Of a stretch of DNA of 41,284 bases, positions 15,122 through 22,763 are shown piece by piece (the stretch's first letter is position 1; each line of letters opens with the position of its first letter). Below the pieces are notes generated by a model. That model was not told where the DNA came from. It saw nothing but the letters and a program-made list of their open reading frames with translations, and did no database searches. This stretch comes from a virus: positions 1 through 41,284 of the IMG/VR virus record IMGVR_UViG_3300025436_000005; one strand, written 5' to 3'. The position numbers were made by a program, and so were the translations under genes.

Positions 15122-17815
15122 TCAAAAGCAACTCAGAACAAACGGCCTTGACAACGCCAAGCAGTGTGCTATGTTTATGCATCTATATTCGTTGAACTCG
15201 TCCTCTCGCCGAACGATCCAGTTCAACCTCCGAATCCCCTTCTCTTGCTCTTCCTTCGTAACATTGATCCCAATCATCCCAGTCACGTGGGCGTTTTTGC
15301 GTTTGTCCTCTGAGAACGAACCTTTCCCTAAAGTGGCTCGCTCATACGCCCCAGAGTTCGCCTGCGTAGCTGTCACCAGCAGGCAGTGAAGTTCCTGTGA
15401 TGCCCGCCTCATCTGCTTCCAGATCAGGTTCGTACCATGACGGAAATCATTGTTCCCGCTGACACGAGGTGGCTCCAGATTATCGGCGTAATCAATCACC
15501 AGAATATCCGGCGTCCCCCAACCATCCCTCTCCCATCCTTGCAATATTGATCGAATCCCCTCCATCCCTATGGCAGAGTTCGGATGACAGGATAGCTTCA
15601 AATACGGTGCTGTCCGTCCCTGTGTTATCTTCTCACAGGCTTTTACAGCCTTCCCCCATGACAATGCGTCGTCGAATTCGATCTCCTCGTGCTCGACTGT
15701 CACTTCGCCGGTCTCTTTGTTCTTTTCGATCTTCGTCGGCTTCTGAACCTTCTGTGGCCTGAACGGGTGCTTGGTAGCCCGCACCATCATCCTCTTCATA
15801 ATTTGCCGTTCGCTCATGTCTCCGACTTCGAAGAATGCGACCTTCTTCTTCTGCAGCATTCCCCGCCAGGCGACCTCCATCAACCACCAGGTATTATGCA
15901 CTATACAATCATTCGCAACAAAGCTATGATGAGGCGGCACAGTCAAATCATAGGTTCGTCGATCCCCAACGGGCTCTATTGAAGTCACCTCATCCCAGAG
16001 GACATGAGAATTCATATACAGATCGTAAGTGCTAGTGCCGGCCGCCTTGGCGAAGGACTTCCTCATTATCGGGCATTTCTTAGCTATCTGCTCTCGAATG
16101 AATCCCAACTGATCAGTGCCCATATATGCACGAAGTGCGTGGTTCTTTCTAACGCGCTTACCCCTACCAACACCAAGAGAATCTGGAACTGGAGAAGAGG
16201 AGAATTCATGCTCTAGTTCAGAAATAAACCTACCGGCCACCTGATGAGGGAACTTGTCCAAAAAGGATTTATGCAGCCCAACAGCCGTCACAGGTCTCCT
16301 CTTGTAAGACATCATGTTGATTTCGTTGGTGAATAGTTGAGCATTCTCTGCATCACTAATAGACAACGTCCAATGACAGAACCGTTTTCCCTCCCCATTG
16401 TAGGAATCACCAGACTTTATTCGATGAACTATCCCGAACCGCGTCAGTAGGTGACCGATCTGACGCACCATTCGCTCGTTAGCCAATCCAACACCCACTT
16501 CTCCGCTCTTCAGCACATACCCATCGCACGACATGAATATACGAAGGAATAACGCAACTTGATCTTTCGGACACGAAAATACCGCAGCCGGGATAATCTT
16601 TGTCTTCGCAGAGTGACCAGCAATACCCAGTCGTCTCATTAAAGATGTGGCCCCGTGTAAGTGGTAACTGATCCCATCCTTCCTATGCCCAAACCCTAAA
16701 CGATCACAACACCCCAGGAAATCCTCTATCAATTCGTCATCCGTGTTCGTAAATGTACTGCATATCCCATTCTTCTTCCTAGTCCCGTTCTTCTTGCAAT
16801 ACAACTGAACACAGCACCCCTCGGCAAGCATATACGCCAGAAACTTTAGTTCGTCTTCGTCCATCCGACAACCACCGAATACATCCAGTTTCTTTGGAAC
16901 GGCTACAAAATCCCCGACCTTGAGATCTGAGAGGATCTTCCATCCGTCTGGAGTAAGGTACTTATGATTCCCTGTGGTGATCACCCGCCGACCAATCCTC
17001 GTCTCCATCTCCCAACATGGCTTTTTTCCATTATCCCAAAAATCACTCACTGCCACGAACTCAATTCTTTGGGTCTCCTCATTCAACGACAGAATTCTTC
17101 TCGAATCTTCGGATAGCACAATATCCTCAATAGTGCTGAGGCTTCCATCTTCAAGAAGAATCTCCATATCGCCGGCTATACACTTACCAGATTTCTCAGC
17201 ACCGAGGAACGCAAGGAACGCATCGCGCTCAAACGCATTGCCGAAGAATTTCGCCAAGTCCCCAGGCCACTCAATCAGCGATTCTGTTTCCTCCTCAAAT
17301 ACAGCGCGAATCGCCTCCTGATCCTCCAGCACATCAATCCCAGCCCCCTCACCCAACTCGATCTTGCCGAATGATGAAACCTTAGCCAGCGCTTTCTCAT
17401 GTTCACCAAACTCCAGATCCCCTTGGATTCCCTCGACCAGCCGCGATAGGGCCACAGTCTGAAAATGACGGCCGGCGAGGTCGATCACATACTCTGGATT
17501 CTGCTTGGCCGCCAGCTCCTCATACTCGTCTGACAGGCTAGAAAGGAATCGGTCAACCAAAGCAACCGTGTCTTTGTCCTTCTCGCCATTGGACGCCCAG
17601 GATTGGAAGATTGCTTCAATCGAAGCTCCTGGGGCCTTCTGATACTTCAGAAAGTATTTACAGCACCACATGCCGACAAGATTCGACCACTTGGACTTGA
17701 ACATACCATCCTGGCGGTTCCACTTGGCAGCGATCTTGCCGGCGACGACATTGTCGACGATCATACCCGTGAGCACGGTTCGTTCATCACCACCCGAATG
17801 ATCCTTAACCTTCAC
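15122..17815 (-). CDS. dnaB: DnaB-type replicative helicase interrupted by an in-frame intein
   Basis: 897 residues. Residues 1-211 plus 642-897 form a RecA-like helicase; residues 212-641 are an intein. Joining them restores Walker A as GAEKSGK-T, with the intein between the Lys and Thr. Walker B is PDILVIDYAD (769-778), and LLVTATQANSGAYER (812-826) matches the DnaB H3 region. It would unwind the fork with the primase at 25278-26147. The start is GTG 17815, overlapping the TGA of the gene before (GTGA). Without splicing, the P-loop is broken and the helicase inactive. The N-terminal domain is short compared with E. coli DnaB, as in T7/SPP1-like phage helicases. Confidence 0.93.
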   Translation of the reverse strand: MKVKDHSGGDERTVLTGMIVDNVVAGKIAAKWNRQDGMFKSKWSNLVGMWCCKYFLKYQKAPGASIEAIFQSWASNGEKDKDTVALVDRFLSSLSDEYEELAAKQNPEYVIDLAGRHFQTVALSRLVEGIQGDLEFGEHEKALAKVSSFGKIELGEGAGIDVLEDQEAIRAVFEEETESLIEWPGDLAKFFGNAFERDAFLAFLGAEKSGKCIAGDMEILLEDGSLSTIEDIVLSEDSRRILSLNEETQRIEFVAVSDFWDNGKKPCWEMETRIGRRVITTGNHKYLTPDGWKILSDLKVGDFVAVPKKLDVFGGCRMDEDELKFLAYMLAEGCCVQLYCKKNGTRKKNGICSTFTNTDDELIEDFLGCCDRLGFGHRKDGISYHLHGATSLMRRLGIAGHSAKTKIIPAAVFSCPKDQVALFLRIFMSCDGYVLKSGEVGVGLANERMVRQIGHLLTRFGIVHRIKSGDSYNGEGKRFCHWTLSISDAENAQLFTNEINMMSYKRRPVTAVGLHKSFLDKFPHQVAGRFISELEHEFSSSPVPDSLGVGRGKRVRKNHALRAYMGTDQLGFIREQIAKKCPIMRKSFAKAAGTSTYDLYMNSHVLWDEVTSIEPVGDRRTYDLTVPPHHSFVANDCIVHNTWWLMEVAWRGMLQKKKVAFFEVGDMSERQIMKRMMVRATKHPFRPQKVQKPTKIEKNKETGEVTVEHEEIEFDDALSWGKAVKACEKITQGRTAPYLKLSCHPNSAIGMEGIRSILQGWERDGWGTPDILVIDYADNLEPPRVSGNNDFRHGTNLIWKQMRRASQELHCLLVTATQANSGAYERATLGKGSFSEDKRKNAHVTGMIGINVTKEEQEKGIRRLNWIVRREDEFNEYRCINIAHCLALSRPFVLSCF
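15893..17182 (-). other. intein coding segment within the helicase (430 residues, LAGLIDADG-type endonuclease)
   Basis: The intein runs from C212 to N641 of the helicase. Block A begins CIAGDMEILLEDGSLS. Block B is GNHKYLTPDGW. The C-terminal blocks end HHSFVANDCIVHN and are followed by the +1 residue Thr. Cys at the N splice site, His-Asn at the end and Thr after it are all standard splicing residues, so it looks active. Inside are two LAGLIDADG-like motifs: LKFLAYMLAEGCC near residue 324 and LFLRIFMSCDGYV near 422, a homing endonuclease. Insertion in the P-loop matches the known preference of inteins for active sites. Confidence 0.9.
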
Positions 17816-18183
17816 TCGTCACCGCCTTCTGTCTTCATCCTCTGTCGAAACCTGGCAGACTTCACATACCTCTTCAAGTCGCGAATGAATGAGGAATCAT
17901 CCGTCAAGTACGTCAGGTATTCTAGCGGAACATCGTAGACCTTCTCCCCAGCATGGGCCTTGAACTGCGGTGGGAAAGTCCGTCGTTCGAAGTGCTGGGC
18001 GTCGTGCCAGTCCATCTCAGTTGGATCGACTGGCTTTTCTTCCTTCGCCTTGACTTTCTGACGCATCTGCTTGAGGAACTGCTTCGACAGCACTTTCCAC
18101 GCCAGGTCCCGTTCCTCACCCTCGAGACCCATCGACGTCAGTTCATCCCCCGCCCACTCGATAAGCTGCTGCGCTAGTGTCAT
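17812..18183 (-). CDS. phage protein with a YDVPLEYLTYLT domain (DUF3820-like)
   Basis: 123 residues. The C-terminal half, EKVYDVPLEYLTYLTDDSSF then RDLKRYVKSARF, resembles the DUF3820-type motif found at the ends of some exonuclease X-like and phage proteins (G-K-x-x-x-D-V-P-x-x-Y-L). The N-terminal half is helical and charged (WKVLSKQFLKQMRQ). It lies between the helicase (GTGA overlap) and a short gene, so it may assist replication. Function not established. Confidence 0.55.
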   Translation of the reverse strand: MTLAQQLIEWAGDELTSMGLEGEERDLAWKVLSKQFLKQMRQKVKAKEEKPVDPTEMDWHDAQHFERRTFPPQFKAHAGEKVYDVPLEYLTYLTDDSSFIRDLKRYVKSARFRQRMKTEGGDE

Positions 18184-18364
18184 CTTGGTTCCCTACTTTC
18201 TCCCATTCATCTGGATCACTGGCCACCTGCAAGGTGTCCCTGACTGCCACGTCAAGACATGCCTTGATTTGATGACCTAAGTCTACAATCTGAGCTTCAG
18301 ATAGATGCTCCGTAACCCACGGCATATCACCAACTAAACGCCTTGCTCGTTCCTCAGTTGTCAT
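18143..18364 (-). CDS. small hypothetical protein
   Basis: 73 residues, starting at ATG 18364 overlapping the stop of the small membrane-protein gene (ATGA) and overlapping the next gene by about 40 bases. It has a helical MTTEERARRLVGDMPW segment and a Gly-rich end (AYRVGGG). The coupling at 18364 supports it as real; no family is recognised. Confidence 0.5.
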   Translation of the reverse strand: MTTEERARRLVGDMPWVTEHLSEAQIVDLGHQIKACLDVAVRDTLQVASDPDEWEKVGNQDDTSAAAYRVGGG

Positions 18365-18462
18365 TTCAGCACCTTACTCAGAATTAAACAAACCAAAGCG
18401 ACAGCGAAGCAGAACAAGGCCATCCAGTCGTGAAGGAAGTTGATTAGCTTTTCAATCCTCAT
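18361..18462 (-). CDS. 33-residue single-pass membrane peptide
   Basis: Starts MRIEKLINFLHDWMALFCFA; residues 14-29 (ALFCFAVALVCLILS) form a hydrophobic transmembrane helix. ATG 18462 overlaps the ligase stop (ATGA), and the frame ends exactly at the next gene's start, so translational coupling links both. A longer upstream frame exists but would overlap the ligase. Small hydrophobic phage peptides of this size are common; function unknown. Confidence 0.5.
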   Translation of the reverse strand: MRIEKLINFLHDWMALFCFAVALVCLILSKVLK

Positions 18463-19346
18463 GTCCCCATCCCTTCCGGCAGCGTCGATCGAAACCCAAG
18501 AAACACCGGAAACCGCGGGGCATTCTTCACTCCCGTTGGCTGACTCTTGTACTTGACAATCAGACCGTTCAGCTGACTGCGAACGGCCCACAGCTCTGCT
18601 CTGGTCCCATCATCGAATCCTGATCCGATGTTGAACTCCACCCCGGTCTTGCGATCCCGAACGATCAGCGATCCCAACGTCCCCATCGGAACCATCCCAG
18701 CCTTATGCGAGCTATGCTCGGTGTGGCCGAATTCGTCCTTAGTCGCTTCGTTGGCATTGTGCATCTTCTCAACGACGCCGAACACGACCGCATCACCATC
18801 GACAAACCGTTTGATCTTGAGCAGGTAGCCCTCCCGCTCGGTACTCCGTCCACATTTGTACGGTGAACTCGGAGTCCTCACCATCACGCCCTCATATCCT
18901 TCGGAGAGGCACTCAGTCTCATACGTCTGCAGAGCATCTAGATCGGATATCATCCTCGGCAGCACTAGCTCGACGTGAGACCCAGCCGGACGACTCATCA
19001 GCTGGTCAATTCGCTTGTGGTATGGCTCGGAAGTCTCAGATACGAAATCAAACACCCGATAGACGAACTCCGCCGTCCCTTCCCTTGACATAATGGCACT
19101 CGCCACGGCCTGAAAACTGCCAGGGACCATCAACTCACCGTCGAACCCGACCGGGCAGTTGGCCTCTACCCACCGGCGAACGCTATGATTCGGAATCGGC
19201 TTGAAGTTGCGGCTGACAGCCTGAACCCGACCATCCTTCTCAACCACAAGACACCGAATCCCATCCAGCTTCGGCGTTGCCAGAACTGGAAACTTGATCT
19301 TGTTGACATCTGTGCATATCCCTGCGAGCATCGGTTGTGTAATCAT
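18459..19346 (-). CDS. ATP-dependent DNA ligase
   Basis: 295 residues of a short T7-like ligase. Motif I is TPKLDGIR (residues 24-31), with the adenylated Lys K26. Motif III is FDGELMV (68-74), motif IV is EGVMVR (152-157), and motif V is LLKIKRF (175-181). An OB-fold-like C-terminal part follows (LGSLIVRDRKTGVEFNIGS). It would seal nicks between Okazaki fragments. The small size lacks the extra domains of host NAD+ ligases, so this is phage-type. Start ATG 19346 sits directly after the preceding gene's stop. Confidence 0.93.
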   Translation of the reverse strand: MITQPMLAGICTDVNKIKFPVLATPKLDGIRCLVVEKDGRVQAVSRNFKPIPNHSVRRWVEANCPVGFDGELMVPGSFQAVASAIMSREGTAEFVYRVFDFVSETSEPYHKRIDQLMSRPAGSHVELVLPRMISDLDALQTYETECLSEGYEGVMVRTPSSPYKCGRSTEREGYLLKIKRFVDGDAVVFGVVEKMHNANEATKDEFGHTEHSSHKAGMVPMGTLGSLIVRDRKTGVEFNIGSGFDDGTRAELWAVRSQLNGLIVKYKSQPTGVKNAPRFPVFLGFRSTLPEGMGT

Positions 19347-19562
19347 TCAGACTCCTGCCATAATCTTGAGTAAAACCAGATCGCCGTTGAGAGCTAATAG
19401 CGTAGCCTCCAAAGCACCAACACAGCCCTTGTTGATACTACGCATCTCTTGGACTTGAGGATTCGGATCGTGGTTCGTTCGATAATACGACTCAGTGGCA
19501 TGAGCTTTGGCCAAAGCCAGTTGAGTAATCTCACGTAACTGCGCTACGGATACTCGCCTCAT
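19347..19562 (-). CDS. small hypothetical protein
   Basis: 71 residues from ATG 19562, where ATGA couples it to the previous stop; the frame could be opened seven codons earlier. Mostly helical (MRRVSVAQLREITQLALAKA then VGALEATLLALNGDLVLLKI). No family recognised. It lies between the putative initiator protein and the ligase. Confidence 0.5.
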   Translation of the reverse strand: MRRVSVAQLREITQLALAKAHATESYYRTNHDPNPQVQEMRSINKGCVGALEATLLALNGDLVLLKIMAGV

Positions 19563-20287
19563 TTCAGTATCCTTTCGAGCCATTCCCAGTGATTCTCGTT
19601 CCCACCGCGGTAGTCCCTAATCCAGCCATCGATGATTCGTTGAAACCGCGGTGACTGCATACTTATCGTAGCTCGAGCCAGATTCTTGCCCCAGTTTTCC
19701 ATGCCCCAGGCCATCGAGTGAATCTGACGAAACCACCCCTCGACGAATGTCGAGACATCCCTACCGATCACCAGCATATAAGCAAACACACGGGCATGCT
19801 GAGGATGCCTATCTGAAACGGCCCTCAGCTTGGTGAGGAACTCGTTGTAGTTGTTGATTGAGACCTGAATCGCTTTCAGCTCATCCTCCACCTCGATGTC
19901 GCCGGGCCACACCAAGCCACCGAGGTATACTGAGATCCGCCTGGCTTGATCGGTGATCTCGATGTCGGGCAAGATATTCCAATCTTCGCTGCCCCGTGCC
20001 ATCGCGTTTTTGATCTGGACGAACTTCGAGCGGAAGCCAGAGGCAGAATAGACCTTTGGTGTGTATTTATCTTTGACGTGCTTACAGAACCAAATAAGTG
20101 TTTGCTTAATTTCCGATTCTGTTGAATGATGGCGGAGCAGTCGAAATTCTTCTGACCAGTTAGCTATGCTTGGCATACCTTTGATGAGTCGCTGTTCCAG
20201 TAGACTTTTGGCTAGGAACTTGGCGGCATTGCCATCGAATGGTGATGATCCAGTTAAGATCTTCTGTTGTGGTTGGATGAATGGCAT
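19559..20287 (-). CDS. putative phage replication accessory protein
   Basis: 242 residues from ATG 20287, with GGAG 12 bases upstream; a TTG start six codons earlier is possible. It opens MPFIQPQQKILTGSSPFDGN, and shows WSEEFRLLRHHSTESEIKQT and WFCKHVKDKYTPKVYSASGF. The style (short N-terminal arm, W-anchored helices, a P-x-V-x-S-A-x-G-F loop) recalls phage replication-initiation or helicase-loader-type proteins, which often follow a winged-helix gene like the one at 20453-20887. The call is contextual, since no catalytic motif is visible. Confidence 0.4.
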   Translation of the reverse strand: MPFIQPQQKILTGSSPFDGNAAKFLAKSLLEQRLIKGMPSIANWSEEFRLLRHHSTESEIKQTLIWFCKHVKDKYTPKVYSASGFRSKFVQIKNAMARGSEDWNILPDIEITDQARRISVYLGGLVWPGDIEVEDELKAIQVSINNYNEFLTKLRAVSDRHPQHARVFAYMLVIGRDVSTFVEGWFRQIHSMAWGMENWGKNLARATISMQSPRFQRIIDGWIRDYRGGNENHWEWLERILK

Positions 20288-20376
20288 ATTCAGAACAAAC
20301 TCCAAAAACTGTGACGTTTGAGTTCGTCAGAACTCAAACTATTTGTCTTCCTTCTTCTATTTAATACTTCTTTTAT

Positions 20377-20469
20377 GACTCCGTACTCTTACAGATACCA
20401 GAGTCCGTACTCTTACGGACACTAGGTCCGAGGTCTTACAGACTCTGTAAGATCACGGAGTCTGTAAAT
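20377..20469. repeat. nested direct and inverted repeat cluster, candidate origin or regulatory region
   Basis: About 90 bases hold three 24-bp direct repeats of a TCCGTACTCTTAC-type unit. GTCCGTA CTCT TACGGAC at 20403-20420 is a perfect 7-bp hairpin. CTTACAG ACT CTGTAAG at 20435-20451 is another perfect 7-bp hairpin. The outer arms (20377-20395 and 20444-20462) also pair with few mismatches. The flank at 20341-20376 is AT-rich and polypyrimidine. The cluster sits between a winged-helix gene and a putative replication accessory gene, which is where phage origins often lie. It could instead terminate transcription; no long T tract is visible on the minus strand. Confidence 0.5.
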
Positions 20470-20887
20470 CTAGAGGAAACTCGTCAGTCTGCTCTACTTC
20501 CCAGTTGTCATTCTCATCCGGACCGTATGACGGCTCGAGTGCCATAGATACCCTTAGTTTCTTTTCCACTTCTAGCCAATCGATGTAAATCCAACGCTTG
20601 GCTGGCATCCCTTTCTTCCGTGTTAGGATAAAGCCCCTTCTTTCTAGATTGCCCATAAGACGAGTCTGAACATCCGAACTGATATTCAACTCCGCCATCA
20701 TCTGCACCATCCGGCAGAAGAACCACCCCTTACGTTCATGGCACTTGACAACAAAAGCATGATTCGCAAGGAATGACAACACAAGTGCTTCATCCCTCGA
20801 CATGATCTTGAGGAATCCTTTCGGGAACCGGAACCACGCACCAGGATTCATCAACGATTGCATGATGCTATACTGACCGTCCATCAT
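20453..20887 (-). CDS. winged-helix DNA-binding protein, putative replication initiator
   Basis: 144 residues. The central part (MSRDEALVLSFLANHAF, then MMAELNISSDVQTRLMGNLE, RRGFILTRKKGMP and WIYIDW) gives a winged-helix outline: helix, helix, recognition helix and beta wing. The end is acidic (DENDNWEVEQTDEFPLDL). Phage initiators of the O-protein or DnaD-N type look like this. Its stop falls inside the repeat cluster at 20377-20469, so it may bind those repeats. The role is inferred from position and fold pattern. Confidence 0.55.
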   Translation of the reverse strand: MMDGQYSIMQSLMNPGAWFRFPKGFLKIMSRDEALVLSFLANHAFVVKCHERKGWFFCRMVQMMAELNISSDVQTRLMGNLERRGFILTRKKGMPAKRWIYIDWLEVEKKLRVSMALEPSYGPDENDNWEVEQTDEFPLDLQTP

Positions 20888-21350
20888 ATCCCTCTATACT
20901 CCAGCTTGGAAATCTTAACTCACACGCCTTGCAAACATTTCTTCCTTTTCTTGCTTGATTTATATGACACGAAGAACAGAGTTTGTATCCTGGCAACAGG
21001 TTTGGGTGTTTCTTTTCACACCGCCGGCAAAGAGAACTTCCTTTCCTCGGCGTGTTTTTCTGACACATCTTACAGATCCTACCCCTGTTAGTATCTATCC
21101 GAACAGGCTTGTGTACCTTCTTCTTTTTCGACGGAGATTGACGCGACACTCTGGGACATGGTCGTTTTGATGAGAAGAGACTTTTTATCTCTGCGAAACG
21201 AAAGATGGCCTGCTTCATACTCACCTTATCGCCGTCACTGTCGAATTCAACGGCCTCGTGGCATGACTTACATAGTGGGTGAATATACTCGATCGTGCTT
21301 CCGTCAAGATCCTCTTTGCAATATCGTGTGATGGAAGCATTCTGCCTCAC
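20868..21350 (-). pseudogene. C-terminal part of a broken HNH endonuclease-like gene with zinc-knuckle repeats
   Basis: 160 residues, starting with a GTG in this frame. The segment RYCKEDLDGSTIEYIHPLCK then SCHEAV is the second half of a phage HNH motif (Y-x-E-D-L-x-G ... L-C-x-x-C-H). The first half, CxxC...HH, is in the neighbouring frame at 21304-21525. Downstream, CKMCQKN/CRRCEKK and CSSCHIN/CKACELR form two tandem CxxC-pair zinc modules. The two halves align into one intact HNH protein if one frameshift near 21323-21332 is removed. Natural decay, a sequencing error or recoding could each explain it. The end overlaps the 20453-20887 start. Confidence 0.55.
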
Positions 21351-21525
21351 CTCTGCATAGCACGCAAAGAGTGCCCTTTGCCTTCTCTACTTTCACCTTG
21401 ATAGATTTCCATAGGCCACTATCCAAGTAGTCCCGATAACTTTTGAACCCCAGCGAGTTCAGATGGAAGTCTCTTGCGGAGTAGGTTGACCCGTTCTTCC
21501 TGTTATATTCCAGGTCTGTAGTCAT
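21304..21525 (-). pseudogene. N-terminal part of the same broken HNH endonuclease-like gene
   Basis: From ATG 21525, the product includes SARDFHLNSLGFKSYRDYL then DSGLWKSIKVKVEKAKGTLC and CVLCRGEAECFHH. This is the first Cys pair and the catalytic His-His of an HNH nuclease. It ends shortly after HH with ILQRGS in the wrong frame. The correct continuation (RYCKEDLDG) is in the frame of 20868-21350. A frame extending back to 21558 would begin inside the terminator at 21541-21583, so 21525 is preferred. Confidence 0.5.
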
Positions 21526-21540
21526 TAGAGAACTCTCGGA

Positions 21541-21583
21541 AATAAGAAAGCCCCGCACCTAGTTGCTACACAGGGTACGGGGC
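21541..21583 (-). terminator. Rho-independent terminator downstream of a structured RNA
   Basis: GCCCCGCACC (21550-21559) pairs with GGTACGGGGC (21574-21583) except for one mismatch. On the minus strand it is followed by CTTTCTTATTT, a weak but pyrimidine-rich tail. It ends the transcript that contains the structured region at 21585-21665 and separates it from the HNH-like gene. Confidence 0.7.
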
Positions 21584-21690
21584 CTCGAGAGCACGCGGAA
21601 CCAGAAACGACCGCGTTCGTATCAGATTGTAGATGATTTGGTTGACATTCTGGCGCTGCTCTCGATCCCGACTGTGTAGCCTAGCCGGTC
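21541..21690 (-). ncRNA. candidate small structured RNA ending in a terminator
   Basis: A perfect 9-bp stem (TCGAGAGCA at 21585-21593 with TGCTCTCGA at 21657-21665) closes about 63 nt that contain alternative inner pairings (CCAGAA/TTCTGG and ACGCGG/CCGCGT). It runs straight into the terminator at 21541-21583. Upstream on the minus strand, a TATACT -10-like box lies in a small CCCTAC/GTAGGG palindrome. No protein frame of any quality covers it. The true 5' end is unknown; 21690 is a guess. Confidence 0.45.
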
Positions 21691-21737
21691 CCTACAGTAT
21701 AACCTAACCGTAGGGCAGTTCCTATACAGAAAATATT
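21691..21737 (-). promoter_or_regulatory. possible promoter region with palindromic -10
   Basis: Within CCCTACGGTTAGGTTATACT lies TATACT, close to the sigma-70 -10 box, inside an imperfect CCCTAC...GTAGGG palindrome that could be an operator. A matching -35 is poor. It would drive the structured RNA at 21541-21690. Confidence 0.25.
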
Positions 21738-21795
21738 AAAAAGGTGGTGGAGGTCAACCGCCGCTAGGGATAACGGAAGCGACCTCAACACCACC
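21738..21795 (-). terminator. long-stem terminator with internal hairpin
   Basis: On the minus strand GGTGGTG...GAGGTC pairs with GACCTC...CACCACC (arms 21743-21755 and 21781-21795, one two-base bulge), followed by five T. Inside, CCGTTA/TAGCGG makes a second hairpin. It ends transcription coming from 22082-22089. Confidence 0.75.
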
Positions 21796-21927
21796 CGGCG
21801 TAACTGTTTTCGTGGTCACTAGCGCTTCGTCCCACACCTCTCTTTCGTTTAGTAGTCCGAGCAACTATAGTTCCCATCCCTCGATGTGGTATAGTCGTGA
21901 CTAGCAGTGACTTCAACCTAGAAATCT
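21796..21927. other. non-coding spacer
   Basis: About 130 bases with no convincing reading frame. An imperfect 20-bp palindrome, AGTCGTGACTAGCAGTGACT around 21892-21911, could be an operator. Otherwise I see nothing. Confidence 0.3.
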
Positions 21928-22089
21928 TTACAATTTCTCCGAATTCGGACCACCCTCAACATAGACGTTACCGGCACAGTCCTCTTGATCGGCGACCAGC
22001 CAAATCTTCCCACTCTTGCCGACGTGCTTATGATATCGTCTATCCTCTGCGTCGGCGGAAGCACAAATCATCTGCATCTCCTCAGTCAT
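21928..22089 (-). CDS. small hypothetical protein
   Basis: 53 residues from ATG 22089, beginning MTEEMQMICASADAEDRRYH and ending VEGGPNSEKL. A central GKIWLVADQEDCAG. It overlaps the previous stop by six bases. An upstream in-frame extension would run through the neighbouring gene and is rejected. No family recognised. Confidence 0.5.
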   Translation of the reverse strand: MTEEMQMICASADAEDRRYHKHVGKSGKIWLVADQEDCAGNVYVEGGPNSEKL

Positions 22090-22708
22090 ACATCCCAGGG
22101 AATTCGACCCCTTCTGATTCGTCGGCCGCCGATTCCAGCTCGTCGGCGAGCGACTGGAGTTCATCCACGTCGATCCCGTCCGCCTCTTCATTCTTCTCCT
22201 CGTTACCATCTTCACCGGAATTCTCATCGACAAACGACCTGATCTCTTCGGCGGCAGTCCGCATCATTCCGGCCGCTTCTGCCGCCCGGCTTCGTCGACT
22301 GTCCAGATCCCGGCCCGGATAGAAGACGATACTCAGTTTCGCAACGATGTCAGGTACGTCCACGGTCTGGATGTTGGACAGGGTGTCGGAAGCTTCCTGA
22401 ATTCGTTCTCCTTTGTCACTGGCCTGGAATCCTTCCGGGAGGCTATCATACCAACTCTGCATCTCATCGGCTAGGTTCTCAGCCTCGCTGAACGCATCAC
22501 TAATCAGGTCGCCAACCGTAGTGGTGAAGTGGGTGACCTTCATGGTAAGGTAGGCATCTAGTTCCGGCAGATCCTTGAGTACAATGAATTTCCGTCTTTC
22601 GCCCCTGTCGCGGGGAAGTTGGTCTAAGTAACCATGACGAAGAATGGCCTTCCAGTAGGCATAGTTCTTATTCAGAAAATTCACAGTTACGATTGTTCCA
22701 GTCTTCAT
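22082..22708 (-). CDS. conserved phage coiled-coil protein
   Basis: 208 residues. An N-terminal DNA- or RNA-contact-like part (MKTGTIVTVNFLNKNYAYWK) is followed by MQSWYDSLPEGFQASDKGER, a W-Y-D-N/S-x-P-E motif that recurs in a common phage family of unknown function, then a helical tail ending very acidic (ENSGEDGNEEKNEEADG). It is the last gene downstream of the small-gene cassette. Start ATG 22708 has CGAGGAGACC upstream. Confidence 0.6.
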   Translation of the reverse strand: MKTGTIVTVNFLNKNYAYWKAILRHGYLDQLPRDRGERRKFIVLKDLPELDAYLTMKVTHFTTTVGDLISDAFSEAENLADEMQSWYDSLPEGFQASDKGERIQEASDTLSNIQTVDVPDIVAKLSIVFYPGRDLDSRRSRAAEAAGMMRTAAEEIRSFVDENSGEDGNEEKNEEADGIDVDELQSLADELESAADESEGVEFPGMYD

Positions 22709-22736
22709 CTTTCGGTCTCCTCGTCACGGGCCGCGT

Positions 22737-22763
22737 GGCCCTGAGTGTTGCGTGGTTGGCTAC
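22737..22763. repeat. left direct repeat flanking the small-gene cassette
   Basis: GGCCCTGAGTGTTGCGTGGT, continuing TGGCTAC, matches the sequence at 24950-24976 with two mismatches in 27 bases. It partly contains a hairpin copy and the stop region of the 22760-22948 gene. Direct repeats at both ends suggest recombination of the intervening 2.2 kb. Confidence 0.65.

Noticed and set aside
21541-21737. tRNA gene in the 21.6 kb gap
   Set aside because: No T-arm of the GGTTCRANNCC kind is present; the pairings fit a small RNA with terminator better.
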